A stretch of 64,000 nucleotides of DNA from positions 22,387,001 through 22,451,000 of the forward strand of contig OX419758.1 of NCBI GenBank assembly GCA_948567375.1. Direction: 5' to 3'. Made by a program: the position numbers and the translations under genes. Under the pieces are notes generated by a model, which had not been told where the DNA came from, did no database searches, and saw nothing but the letters and a program-made list of their open reading frames with translations. Shown piece after piece: positions 10,585-22,436 of the stretch (its first letter is position 1; each line of letters opens with the position of its first letter). Source of the DNA: Lunularia cruciata. Taxonomy: Eukaryota; Streptophyta; Marchantiopsida; Lunulariales; Lunulariaceae.

Positions 10585-11150
10585 CTATCGAGGAAATAAG
10601 AATCCAAAGTACAAAATTAGAAACAACTATCCATTTTATAATGAGAAAGGAACCAAAATAAGATTGACTTTTTAAGATCCAGAGGTTATATTTCTTTTAA
10701 TATATTTATAATATGAAATTATTGTATTAAAAAATAATAATTTTAATTTTATAAAATTTAAAAATATATTAATAAAAAAATAATAAACATATAATTAACT
10801 TTTTATTAAATATTATAATTAAGATATATATATTTAAAATTTATTTATTTAATTTAAATAAAAAATATAATATAATAAATTATTTTTTTATTGTTAATTA
10901 GGATTTTTAATTCAAAATAAATATTAAAATAAAAAATAAATTATTTATTATATTTAATATAAGTAATATATATTAAATAGAAAATTAAATTCATATTTAA
11001 TTTTAATTAATATTTATTATATTTCAATATAATAATATACAGTGAAAAATTTATATTTAAATTTTAAAAATAATAATTATTTAATATATAAATTTATTTT
11101 AAATAATAAAACATATTAACATAGTAATTTATTTAAATACATTTTTTTAC
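10585..11150. other. AT-rich intron remnant
   Basis: Almost only A and T from about 10650 to 11140. It begins with the intron side of the exon 2 acceptor and corresponds to the intron 58139-58653 of copy 2, but no donor or exon 1 follows. An ATTTAAAT block near 11130 also occurs just upstream of exon 1 in copy 2 (about 60198), a possible site of the deletion. Confidence 0.75.
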
Positions 11151-12604
11151 AATGAGTTTGAAAACCGAAAGAGTGTGCTGCAGAGTCAGCGCAAATTGCT
11201 CTATTTCCTCGTGTGGACCAATCCCAAATCTTTTCTCATAACAAGTACTGAGCTGCTCCTACAAATGAAATCTGCTTTCATAAATCTTTTATGATCTTCT
11301 GCCTTGTGCTCGAATCTCCAATGCACGAGCAACCTCACCTCTAGATAAATAACACAACTAGCAGTTTGTACACAATAAGAACCCAAGTGCATGTCAAAGC
11401 CACATAGATTACAGCTACCTTTACTCTATCACCCTCGGTAAGCGCTAGACAAACAGAGTCGACGGAACATGATTGCAAGTTCTATACCGAGAAAAGAGAA
11501 CTTGGAGAGAAGACAAGTTCAACTTGCAAACGCAATCAGATAGAAAAATCAAGTTCCGTATGCTGGTGGAAATGATGAACTACAGAAACTTAAGTCGAGT
11601 GGAACGTCAATTTGACGCGTTGTATACAAATAGCTGTCCAAACTGCACACAATTACAGGAAATAGTTCATTTGCAGTAATGTTCACAACCCTGTCACGAA
11701 CGTCCACAGCGGTAGTGCTCACCTCAAAAGAACACTGAGAGGAAATTATGTCAAAACCAGGACAATCTAGATCGCAGCATGCACGCCTCTGAGACAAGAT
11801 GTGTTGTTCCCTGCTCTTTTATCTCCATGTTCGGGAAGTTGTCGTTAGATGCTGAAGGACGCAAGGAATCAAGCTCATTGCCTCTGCACCTTAAACATCT
11901 CGAATGAGAGAATCACGAATCCCCGAAGATTCTTTCAGTCGATTCTGGAGTCGTCCAACGTAGTTTGAATACGTCTAATTTGTCGCTTCAGACAACATGG
12001 CAAAGTTCGACGCCGGGCTGGGTCCCTACCACAGGATAGGGGAACGAGTAGTCAAAGTAACACTATCCTCCTCCACACGGTAGACTGAAACACGCCATCT
12101 ACATCAGTAACTTTGTTAAATATACTGTATACTGCCTAGTTAAGTTGAAGAGAAAAAGTTGAATAAACGAGAAACCCGCATCTTGTATAACCTGGTGTGT
12201 GTACAGTAGTGCGCTCCATCAATTTAACTTCTCCGCAATGGTATGGAATGAAACATATTTGCACTCTTCTGTCAGTATTTTATTTCAGAGGATAACAATG
12301 ATATTCCGTAAACAGTAGGTTTAGTTCTTCATCACAACCGGTTCGATCACTCGAATACTTTTAGCCGTCCAGTGGCAAACAGTACGTATATGTTTCCTTC
12401 ACACCAGGTTATTGAGCCCGGAGAGACAAGAGAGGAAACGAGCCAAATGTATCCCCGAATTAGAAATAAAAGGGACTGAAAGGCACTAAGGAGTGTATAA
12501 AAGAAAAACGAGCACAAGGCTAAAAAAGAAGGGCAAAGCCTTGCAAAAAAGGAAAGTATCATAATCTAGTAAAATTGATATGCAAAGCAAATAGACAGTA
12601 CAAT
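11151..12604. other. Duplicated non-coding block upstream of the ankyrin gene
   Basis: From ACAATGAGTTTGAAAACC onward this matches 60208-61650 closely, with scattered substitutions. Short open frames on both strands (for example 11473-11679 plus, 11549-11797 minus) are conserved only to the degree the whole block is, so I do not call them genes. It may hold the promoter or 5' UTR of the minus-strand gene. Confidence 0.6.
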
Positions 12605-14836
12605 AAAGGTTTTTTAAGTGCATATTTGGTAGATGGGATGAATTATCCTAGATGTGATAAGAGCTCCTCTGCTCTTCTGTCGCATGTGAACTCAATAACT
12701 CAAGGGTTTTGGTAAATTTGGTAGATAGGATTAGAGTGTCCTAGACGTTTTAAGAACTTCCTCTGCCTTTGCGTGTCTACATAATGTGTATCACATCTAC
12801 AAATAAATCATGTATTCTTGGAGTGCCAAATAGGATCCAACAATTTTGTCACATGCTTCTTAGATGCTATCCTTCCTCTACTAGGAGACCTATAGGTTAC
12901 ATTTGGTATACTCTTCTCTAGTATTGCATGTAGACCTACTTATTTTCTATGCACGGTTTTAGTTTCCTTTACTTTCCTATCTAGTCTAAGAGCTTTTGAT
13001 AAGAGGATCATGGGAGTCATTGGTGATATCATTGGACCAGGGATATTCGAGTGTGTGATGGGGAGTTTGGCACATAAGCAAACATCTCTACCAATCTCAT
13101 GTAGAGGAGTAGTCCTATTATCTATGGAGAAGATGACACCTGTAACATTTTTGGGTAGTTGAGCTCTCTCTACATCCTTACTTCCCTCCCATTTTGTGGT
13201 TGTTGATAGACCAATTTTGGAGATGTATGAGACCAAGGTGGAAGAGAGATCCTCTTCTCTCCAGGTGTTATTGATTGAGGTAGACAAAAGATGGTCTATC
13301 CCCATGGGCATAAGAGGACCTTCCATCCTTACCTTGTCTCTTTGTTGACTCATCCATTCCTTGGGCCAAGAGTAGTCTTTGCTCTTGCTCCAATAAGGGT
13401 GCAAGCCCTTAGATCCTAGCTTGACAGTGCATTATGGCATTCCAACTTGCATCAACTACCTTCTCTACAACAATGAGGTTCCGCCTAGGTTTTGTCCACA
13501 TGTATGCATCTTCATTACTCACTTGTGAGTGTGGATCTACATTAAATGCAGCATCGGTCCATATGATATGGTGTCCTTTTGGAGGATAGAGGATAGCTAC
13601 CCATGATGCCATCAAGGATATAGTGTTTGCTATGACACGAGAGAGTGGATACTTGTAATGCCATTAGCTAGACAAACTATCTAAAGATAGAAATTGGCTT
13701 GGTAATATCTTTAGTGAAGTTAGATATGATAGTCTAAGTAGATCAAATAGAAGTGTTACCAAAAGAGTACTTTCACCAATATGGCACAAGTCAAAAACAC
13801 CCTGAAAACTTCAGAGCCAATTTTGGAGACCTAAATTGATGAATTAGGCCTCAAAAAATAAACTAATCTTCCCCTCTCCTCCCCTCACTCCACTCCTTTT
13901 TTCTTTCTACTTCTCATGTCAAGAGCTTTCCAATGGTATCTCACCGATGTTATTCCGAGATTCTTAATAAGAATATTCTCTAAAGATTCCCTTTGGTCAA
14001 ACTTGTTTGACCAACCAAATATGACAAGGATTGACGTCTCACCAATCCATACAACTAATCTAAGGGTGGAGCTTGCTAGCATGTCACCAATCCATGTATC
14101 TGATCCAAGGGTGTAGATCCTTTTGAGAAGATTCCCTTTGCTATATAATAAAGACAAGGTGCTCCTTCAGGGCACTGGACTATTGAGGGATGAAGCTTTG
14201 TATTTCTCTTGGGGTTTCTCATGTCCTCGTAACATTACAATACTTTGCTTGGAGGGAGTGTTTGTATGCTTTGTAGACAAAATAGACTTATACTTGGTCC
14301 GTGATGATCTGGGGACAATAGTAGGAACTCTACATGTGATGCAACTTTATAGGGAGTGATTACTCATCCCTTGGATGAACGGTAAGTGGAGCAGCAACAT
14401 ACAAGGTCTCCAAGTATAGGGGTATGCAATGATGTCACCTCTTTGTTCCTCTAGCCTTGGAGTTATATGGAGCAATGGACATGGGAGTTTGACACATTTG
14501 TTAGAGAGTGCATGAGAGATTATCATATTAGACGTTAAGGTATAAAACTTTCACTCCTGTACTTTGTAGCATAATTTGGACAGCATGTGTCTATTGGTCT
14601 ACATAGAGTATTTTCTGGTGCAATCCATAGGAGAGCAATCCCTTGAGGTGATGCTTCTTTGTATGCTCCAATACTTTGTAGACCTTAAGGCTTGCATAGC
14701 TCGGATATCTTATGTGCGGTAGGGCAGATTTCTCATATGGATACTATTGTGGTCAAGCCTGATTTTACCTCTTTTGTGTCTCCCTTGAATGGCTTTATTG
14801 GGTCTTCCCATCCTTCATATGTTTTACAATGTTTTC
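12605..14836 (+). mobile_element. Non-LTR retrotransposon fragment A (restriction-like endonuclease type)
   Basis: The plus strand encodes, in broken frames, the post-polymerase part and C-terminus of a non-LTR element: RAFDKRIMGVIGDIIGPG near 12995-13045, a YGIPTCINYL block near 13435, the damaged CCHC/endonuclease region near 13500-13653 and 14240-14330, and the C-terminal ELYGAMD-like block near 14470. The same order is clearer at 48381-48961. It is split by a solo LTR at 13654-14239 and ends in a 3' tail with CTTCCCATCCTTCAT near 14805. Many stops make it dead. The 5' limit is approximate. Confidence 0.8.
13654..14239 (+). repeat. Solo LTR, short subfamily, in element A
   Basis: Starts TGTAATGCC and ends AACATTACA, with perfect target duplication ATACT at 13649-13653 and 14240-14244. 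It shares landmarks with the chromovirus 2 LTRs (the GATGAATTAGGCCT block, the GAGCTTTCCAA block, a TATATAATAAAG promoter motif) but is about 150 bp shorter. The same insertion, with the same target site, is present at 62825-63405, so it predates the segmental duplication. Confidence 0.92.
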
Positions 14837-14884
14837 ATAGTAAGAGGTTAAGGAATGTTCCTATTGACTATTGACTAATAATCA

Positions 14885-14935
14885 AGGTTTGAGTAACTTG
14901 ACAACAAATCAAGGTTGAGTAACTTGACTAATTAC
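14885..14935. repeat. Short direct repeat between two non-LTR elements
   Basis: AATCAAGGTTTGAGTAACTTGAC is followed almost at once by AAATCAAGGTTGAGTAACTTGAC. It lies in the roughly 140-bp spacer where elements A (plus) and B (minus) meet tail to tail. Confidence 0.8.
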
Positions 14936-14971
14936 TGGCTAATTCCTATTGATAGCAAGTAGATAATTATA

Positions 14972-16578
14972 TTAAGTATACAAATTATCATGTGGTTTAT
15001 CATCTAGAGCATCCAAAGAAGCATCACCTAGTGTGATTGCTCTCTTATGGATTGCACTAGCCATTGCTCTCTGTAGAGCAATAGACACACGCTGTCTAAA
15101 ATATGCTACAAAGTATGAGAGTGAGAGTGGTACCCCTTGGCGCGTAACATTATAGGCTCTCGCGCACTCCCTAACAAATATGTCGAATGTTGTGTCCATC
15201 CCTCCATATAACTCCAAGGCTAGAAGGCTAGAGGAACAAAGAGGTGACTTTGCTGCATGCTCCTATACTTGGAGACCTTGCAACCTGCTGTTGGGCTTGC
15301 CGCCCATCTAGGAGGATGGTTAATCATTCCCTCTGACACTATATCTTGCATGGGGTTTGATCCATAACATCCGCTACTATCACATGATCATCTCAGACCA
15401 AGTATAAGTCTGCCATGACACATGTAGTCTACAAAGCATACGAATGCTCCCTCCAAACCAAGTATCCATTCTCTTGTGCACTCACAACACTATGTCCCTA
15501 ATCGCATCATAGGTAGTTATCCTCTTACTTTTTGAAGGACATCATGTCATATGGACCACTCCTGCATCTAGTGTAGAACTACACTCATAAGTGAGTAATG
15601 AAGATGTAGATGGGTGGATCAAACCTAGGCAAAACCTCATTGCTGTAGAGAAAGTAGTTTGTGTGTTTCTGAATGCCCTAATGCACAGTCAAGCAAGGAT
15701 CCAAGAGCTTGCACCCTTGCTGGAGCAAGAGTGAAGATGTGCTCTAGTAGCTTGAGGAATGGACGATTCAACTAAGAGAGAATGTAGCAAATGCTCACAT
15801 TGTTGCTCTATCAAGGAAGACTGTAAACCTCTAGTCCAATCTTACAATAGTGAAGCAAAAGATGGAAAGTCCTCTTGTGCCCGTGGGGATAGACTACCTC
15901 TTGTCTGTACTAATGATATCTGGAGAGAAAAGGATCCCTCCTCCATCTCTATTACATAAGTCTCCAAGACCTGCCTATTAACAACCACAAAATGAGAAGC
16001 AAGTAGGGGTGCCGATAGAGCCCAACTACCCAAAAATGCTATAGATGCAATCTCCTCCATAGATAGCAAGCCAACCCCTCCACACAAGATCATTAGGGCC
16101 ACTTGTCTATGTGCCAAATCCCCTATCACACACTCAAATGTCCCTGGTCCAATAATATTACCAAAGACTCCCATAATCCTAGTATCAAAGGCTCTAAGGC
16201 ATGATAAAAAGGACAAGGAGGGAGGAACTGTACGGATGAGGTAGGACGGTTGATGAGCAATACTTAAGGAGAGAATACCAAATGCCACATGTGGATCTCC
16301 TAGTAACAAAAGGTCATCCACATGGAGAACATCCTCTGCAAGGGCAGAGTCTAAGAAGTGTGTGACAAAATCCTCGGATCCTACTGGCACTCCAAGAACA
16401 CGTAGTCCATCTATAGATGTGATACACCCCTTTAGAAGCTCAAGGTGGAGAGGAATAACTAAAGGGGACCATGTGTTACACTTTTACACCTTGACTTTCA
16501 AGACTACTAGATGCAAGCTCAATAGTCAAGTGGTCAAAGGCCTCCTTAATTTGATCTATAGGGCCCATGATGTGTGTA
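14972..16578 (-). mobile_element. Non-LTR retrotransposon B, C-terminal half
   Basis: Read on the minus strand, this continues element B from 23956-25540 after the LTR insertions. From 16578 it reads THIMGPIDQIKEAFDHL, the sequence right after the polymerase Asp-Asp. A 182-codon open frame (16390-15842) holds the thumb region (VAFGILSLSIAHQPSYL, LRAFDTRIMGVFGNIIGPG). The endonuclease region follows in broken frames (YECSSTLDAGVVHM near 15580, with the first Cys lost; ADLYLV then DDHVIVADVM near 15390). The C-terminal ORF 15217-14972 (MELYGGMDTTFDIFVREC) ends the protein. Stops and frameshifts inactivate it. Confidence 0.85.
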
Positions 16579-17313
16579 TGTAATACCACAAGCTAGCCAT
16601 ATGATCTAGATGTGAAATTTGGTTTGGTAACATCTAGAATGATGTTATACATGATGGTAAAAATAGATCAGATAGAAGTATCAGAAAAAGAGTACTTATA
16701 CTAATAGAGCAGAAATCGAAATAGACTTGAGAACCTTAGAACCAATAGCTAGACATATGATTTAAAGGTGAGAATTGGTTTGGAAACATCTGGCAGGATG
16801 TTACACATGATATGCTAAATAGATCAGAAAGAGGTCTCACCAAAAGGGACTTCTACTAATAGATTAGGAATCTAAATATGCTTGAAATCTTTGAAGCCAA
16901 TTTTGGAGACCTAGACGGATGAATTAGGCCTTGAAAATGTGCAGATTCCCCCCCAACGGAGGAAAGGCTATCCTTCCCTCTTCCTTGGTTTGTCTCATCA
17001 AGAGCTTTCCAATGGTACCTTACTCATGTGATTTTGAGACTCCTACAAGAAGATTCCATAAAAGATTCTCTCTGATCAAAGCTTGTTTGACCAACCAGAT
17101 AGGACCTAGACCGACATGTCACCCATCCAAGCAAGTAATCCAAGGGTGGAGCTTGATGACATGTCACCTATTTGTGTGCCTAATCCTATGGTGGAGCTTC
17201 CTTGGAGGAGATCCTCTTTGTCTATATAATAAAGAGAAGGTACTCCTTTGGGGCACCAAATGTTGAGTGTGTAATTTGTGTTTTCTCTCTTCTCTTGTCC
17301 TCGGAGTATTACA
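16579..17313 (+). repeat. 5' LTR of chromovirus 2
   Basis: Runs from TGTAATACCACAAGCTAGCC to CCTCGGAGTATTACA. A TATA-type promoter, TATATAATAAAG, lies near 17223. The related solo LTRs in the window keep these landmarks. Confidence 0.96.
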
Positions 17314-17314
17314 A

Positions 17315-17330
17315 TGGTATCAGAGCAAGT
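17315..17330 (+). other. Primer binding site, initiator-Met tRNA
   Basis: TGGTATCAGAGCAAGT starts one base after the 5' LTR and matches the standard plant initiator-Met tRNA primer site of gypsy elements. Confidence 0.92.
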
Positions 17331-17450
17331 GTCTTAGTCCAAGAGAGTGGATCACCTCTCTTGGAAGAGCACAAACTACTAAAACTGAGTAATTTGAGGT
17401 GGAGAACATAGAGTAATTGTTAGACTTAGGAAGTACTTTAGAGAGCAGAC

Positions 17451-19010
17451 GTGATGGATGCATTGAGAGGACAATTTCCCGCACCTAGATTTCTATTCCC
17501 AAATCCATTCCACATCAAGGTTATGTACATCCAACGTGAGCAAATGAGGGTATTGCTAGTTTATCACTTTGGCGCAAAATTCATGGATAGGGTGATGAAC
17601 TCACCAAACCCGGTGATCCTACCTATGGTGATATATGACAAAGAGTGGGATTTGACAATCTACATTATTATAATAAAATGGATGTGAATGTCCCAAATCC
17701 TCTCCCTTTCAACACTCAAGTAGAAATCCGTTATGTAGTGAGACGAGAAGTAATGTTTAGAGATTTTGTGGTTAGGAATTTTGGCGAGGAGTATTATCAA
17801 CGAGTGATAGCTTCTGAGGTCCCAATGGTAGTTCCGATAGTTTGTGTGCCTTCTAGAGTGATCATATTGACTCTGTATTGAAGTAGACATTAGCAATTGA
17901 GTGTTGCAAGAACCATGGATCTGCAATTGCAAGAGCTGGTGCAAGGAATGCAAGGGATGTTGAATGAATTTTGAGAGATTAAGATGAACATGGAGATGTT
18001 ACAAAGTCAAGTGAAAATCTTGAGGAACGATCAAGCCATGCAAGAAGAAGAGCCGTTTCAAAACCCTGTACCTGCCACAGAAGTACTTGGAGAGGCACTT
18101 GTGCCTACAAACCCTATCAATGATGAAGCCACATTGCTACTCTAAATGAAGAAGACCTACAACATTGAGCCTTACAAAGGGCAGCGTATGATGAGAGTAG
18201 TGGAAAATTGGATCTTGAGAATAAATTGATATTTCTGATTATTCTCAACAGAGATCATGGAGCATGCTACAAGCATGTTTGCATGTGGGTACTTGACCGA
18301 TAAAGCCCTCACATGGTATGATGCATGGGAATGATCCATGTTGGCTGAGAGAAGGGAGGTCACGTGGACAACAATGCAAGAAGGATTGATGAAGAATTTC
18401 CAATCGGTGGATTTTATGCAGATGGCTCAAACCCAAATATGGGGATTGAGACAAAAGAATAGCGTACAAGAGTATGTGGAGGCATTTTTGGACCTACAAG
18501 TTGCAATAACCAATATGAGTCCAACAGAGGCTCTTGACAATTTCAAACGAGGCTTAAAGGAGCAGATTTGCCAAGAAGTCATGGTGCAAAATCCTTGCAT
18601 GGTATTTGAAGCCATTGCTTGTGCGTAGAGAATAGCAGGAGCATTAGGTGGAGGTGAAGGAGTAGTTCCACCTCAACATTATCAGGCAGAAATGCCACAC
18701 ATGGGTGGACCAATACCGATAGAATTGGGCAACCTTCAATTTTGAGATCGAGGAGCACAATAGCTTCAAGGGGAGTGTGGACGGGTAGAAGAACAAAGAG
18801 ATAGAGTCCCATGAGGAGAAGGAACTTGAGGAGAACAACATTGTTGTTACAATTGTGGCCATATTGGGCACCTATCTACCAACTGTTGCACTTGTTTCCC
18901 TAGAGGCCCTCGGCCTCCATGCAAGCGATCTTTGAACAACATGGATAGGTGCATTGAAGAGGAGGAGGTAGAAATCACTTCAGAAAATGAAGATCACTAA
19001 TAACTATACC
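17451..19010 (+). pseudogene. gag remnant of chromovirus 2
   Basis: The start at 17451 opens a 78-codon frame; gag continues after frameshifts in 17682-17881 and 18338-18628 (ALTWYDAWE then the SVQEYVEAFLDLQ block). A complete CCHC knuckle, CYNCGHIGHLSTNC, lies at about 18846-18890. Stops near 17688, 17878 and 18628 break the frame. The knuckle is intact, unlike in chromovirus 1. Confidence 0.85.
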
Positions 19011-19079
19011 TCACGGCCTTACTGGCTCAATAAGGAAGAAGAGAAGCAAGGGAAGGAAGAATACTAATGCGCAAAGACC

Positions 19080-19385
19080 CCAAAAGGCAACCTCACAATT
19101 GATTGTCGTGAATGGAGTCCGAGAAGGCAATCAAGTGAGAGTATTAATCGATTCCGGAGCAACAAAGAATTTCTTATCTCGCTCTGTTGCAATAAGATTG
19201 GGAATGGATCTAGAGAGGGATAGGAGTGAAGAAGTAGAGTTGCCTAATGGGTAAACGTAGAGGATTGAATCATTACCTAGACGGGTAACACTCTATAAGA
19301 GAATATCAAGAAGCTATTGAGTGGCGAGTGATACAATTAGCTTGTTATGATGCAATCTTAGGCATGCCATGGATGGAGCAATAAA
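19080..19385 (+). pseudogene. Protease domain of chromovirus 2
   Basis: RVLIDSGATKNFLSRSVA at about 19138-19190 keeps the complete D-S-G active site of retropepsins. The C-terminal block (CYDAILGMPWMEQ near 19345-19383) is present, but stops at about 19253 and 19382 interrupt the frame. Confidence 0.85.
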
Positions 19386-19390
19386 ACCCT

Positions 19391-20866
19391 ATGGTAGATT
19401 GGAGGAAGAAAGTAGTGAGAACCCACCAATGGTCAATCATTGGGGTTAAAGAAAAATCACCAAAGGAGGATCTACCTCTATATGTCATAGTGATAACAAC
19501 TGTCTGTAAGACCAATAGATGTTTCATGGGTCTAATAAGAGAAGTCCAGAGTGCACAACTCAATGGACAAGTTCCTGAGAAATTGAAGGCTATGGTGGAT
19601 GAATTTCAAGATGTCTTTCTCGATGATCTACCCTTAGGATTACCACCAAAAAGGAGAGTAGATCATAAAATTGAGACACTCATGGGGAAGATACCTCCTT
19701 ATAAGGCCCCATATCGCCTATCACCTCATGAGTTGGAGGAGTGTAAGACTCAAATTCAAGAGATGAAGTAGAAGAGGTTCATCCAACCTAGCGTATCACC
19801 ATATGGGGCTCATGTCTTGTTTATGAATAAGAATGGTACTATGCGCATATGCATTGACTATCAAGGTCTCAATCAGCAAACATTGAAGAACAAATACCCC
19901 TTACCCCGCATGGATGACCTGTTTGATCAACTCCATGGAGCAAGATACTTCACCAAATTGGACTTGCGGAGCGGTTATAATCAAATCCAAATTGTAGAGG
20001 AGGATGTGTACAAAATTGCCTTTTGAACCAGGTATGGCCACTTTGAGTATCTTGTGATGCCTTTCAGTCTCACCAATGCACTTGCCACTTTCATGAGTCT
20101 AATAAATGACATATTTCATCCATACTTGGATAAGTCTGTTATTGTCTTCTTAGACAATATCTTAGTATATAGTAGCACGATGATGGAACACAAACAACAT
20201 CTAAGAGAAGTCTTCTAGATTCTAAGACATAATCGATTGTATGCCAAAATCTCAAAGTGTGAGTTTGGCAAGTCTGAAATAGACAACTTGGGGCATAGAG
20301 TAATTGCAAAGGGCATTCAAGTATTGACAGATAAAATAGAAGTCATTCAAAAATGGCATGCCCCAAAAGATCAGACTCAACTCAAGAGCTTCTTGGGGTT
20401 GACGAGATTCTATCGTAGATTTGTCAAGGACTTCTTTAAGGTTGCACAACCTTTAACGGCACTACTTGGCAAGGGGAAGAAGTGGACATGGAGAACCACA
20501 CAAGAGTTGGACTTTCAAGAATTGAAAGCAGCCTTGCTACATGCACCAATCTTGAAGTGGTATGACCCAAAACAACCAATCAAGTTGGCTACAGATGCAT
20601 CAGGCGTAGCAATAGGAGCAGTCCTACAACAAGACTGGCATGACGAATGGCATCCAATTGCATATTTCTCTCAAAAGTTATTACCGGCAAAGTGCAACTA
20701 CCACACCACCAAACAAGAAGAGCTAGCCATTGTTTTGGCAACCAAGCATTGGAAGCACTATTTGGGCGAGAAGGCATTTGTAGTAGAGACAGACCACAAA
20801 CCTCTAGTCTACCTCAAGACACAGAAGGATCTATCTCATTGCCAGATTTGGTGGGCAAAGTGGTGA
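19391..20866 (+). pseudogene. Reverse transcriptase and RNase H of chromovirus 2
   Basis: Pieces in one order: 19391-19771, then [20 protein letters not shown] and [15 protein letters not shown] (first catalytic Asp) in 19817-20026, then [13 protein letters not shown] near 20140-20170. The active-site Asp-Asp is Asp-Asn (AAT at 20156-20158). RNase H is in the open frame 20237-20866, with LATDASGVAIGAVLQQ, the EELAIVLATKHWKHYL Glu and VETDHKPL Asp all kept. The polymerase is dead by active-site loss and stops; RNase H looks chemically intact. Confidence 0.92.
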
Positions 20867-21059
20867 CAATGATTCAACATGTCAATCACCTACGTGGAAG
20901 GTAAGAAGCAACTTGCAGATGCATTTACCTGCATGCCAATGGCAAACAACTTGGTGCCAGAGGTTAAGATACACCCTGAATTCTGGCCAAAGATTCTAGC
21001 TGCTACAAAAACTGATCCGTAGATTGTAGAAGCGCAATCATCCAAAGGCGTCACCAGTA

Positions 21060-22205
21060 CCTAAGGACTCACCTTTTGTGATGGTAGATTATGGATCCCA
21101 AATGTCCCAGCATTATTCACCACCATTCTAGCAGAATGTCATGATTCGGCCATTACCGGTCATGTTGGAGTGGACATGACCTTGGATGCAGTCCAGCGCC
21201 ATTACTATTGGCCCAAGATGAGCAATGATGTGATGGACTATGTGTGTAGCTGCCTACTTTGTCAACAAAACAAAGCCTTTAATCAAGCTATTGCAGGGCT
21301 CCTTCAACCTCTTCCCATGCCTACCCAATGTTGGGAACAAGTGAGTATGGATCTTGTCTGTAAATTACCCAAGATCACCTCAGGGTTTGACTCCATCGTG
21401 GTCTTTGTGGATTGGCTCAGCAAAATGATTCATGTACGCCCTACCACCAAGGATGTGACCGCTCCACAACTAGCTCAATTATACTTAGATGCAGTCTTCT
21501 CTCACCATGGCATGTCTAGAGTACTTATCACAAATAGAGGCACTCAATTCCCCAATTTGTTTTGGCGAACACTCTTTGGTTTCTTCAAAACCAAGTTGGC
21601 CATGTCCACATCTTACTACTCACAAACAAATGGCCAAACAGAGCGGGCTAATCACACAATTGAAGACATGTTACGCGGCTTCACCTTAGAGGAGCAAGAG
21701 AGGTGGGACACCCTACTCCCGTTGGTGGAATTCGCTTACAACAATTTAGTGAATGCATCCACCCAGGTCACTCTGTTCTTCCTCATGTATAGTGAGCATC
21801 CCTTCACACCTTCTAGCTTGATGAAGATCCATCCAGTGGCGACCAAGGTCGATGTCGTCAACACATTTGTTTCTAGAATCCAACACGGTGTAGAGAGCGC
21901 CAAGCACAGATTATAGATTGCATAAAATTGACAAAAGCAGTATGTAGATGCACACCGTAGGCACATGGAGTTCAATGTTGGAGATCAAGTGTGGCTATCA
22001 ACAACCAACCCCACATTAGTTGGACCTTGTAAGCTCAGACCTTGTTTTATTGGGCCTTTCTCAATTCTTCATCGCGTCGGCATTGTGGCCTATCACCTTG
22101 AGCTACCACCACACATGAAGATCCATCCAGTGTTCCATGTTTCCCTACTACGCAGATATGCTCCCCAATCAGGCCAAGGTCATTCCACACAAGATATTTG
22201 ACTTT
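21060..22205 (+). pseudogene. Integrase of chromovirus 2
   Basis: The H-H-C-C zinc-binding module is readable (CHDSAITGHVGVD near 21138, then CSCLLCQQNK near 21247). The core in 21170-21916 has VVFVDWLSKMIH (first Asp), VLITNRGTQF with the second Asp changed to Asn (AAT at 21533-21535), and SQTNGQTERANH with the third acidic residue. The C-terminal GPF-type block (CFIGPFSILHRVG) follows near 22040-22085. It would join element DNA to the host but lacks an essential Asp. Confidence 0.93.
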
Positions 22206-22219
22206 GTCCAACACTCATT

Positions 22220-22385
22220 GATGGCACAAAAGAATATGAAGTGGAGCGTATTCTCCAAAAATGCATGCGTGATACTCGCCATCCACGGGTGGACTATCTT
22301 GTACAATGGAAAGGTTACCCCCTCTATGAAGCAACATGGGAGCCCGCTACCAATTTGACACATGCACCGGTGTAAGTGCAAGCAT
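22220..22385 (+). pseudogene. Chromodomain of chromovirus 2
   Basis: In the pol frame the translation reads YEVERILQKCMRD, then VDYLVQWKGYPLYEATWEPA, a textbook chromodomain with its aromatic positions kept, near 22228-22355. A stop follows near 22375. This marks the element as a chromovirus like the one at 1948-7519, although their LTRs are unrelated by eye. Confidence 0.93.
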
Positions 22386-22436
22386 TTGAGCAACAATTGC
22401 AAAACGAGGACGTTGTGTCTTAAAAAGAGGGACGTC

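Larger units (their letters stand above)
8028..14836. repeat. Segmental duplication, copy 1
   Basis: Homologous in the same orientation to 55813-64000. It contains, in order, a non-coding flank, the ankyrin/PGG exon 2, an AT-rich intron remnant, a conserved non-coding block and a non-LTR element with a solo LTR. It lacks the 1.45-kb exon 1 present in copy 2. It carries about 200 bp near 9030-9230 that copy 2 lacks. The left edge (GAATGGTGTGACTCGAGTC) abuts repeat A. Confidence 0.92.

Noticed and set aside
11473-11797. Overlapping short ORFs on both strands, also found at 60532-60886
   Set aside because: They are shared only because the whole block is duplicated; differences fall in all codon positions and no motif is present.
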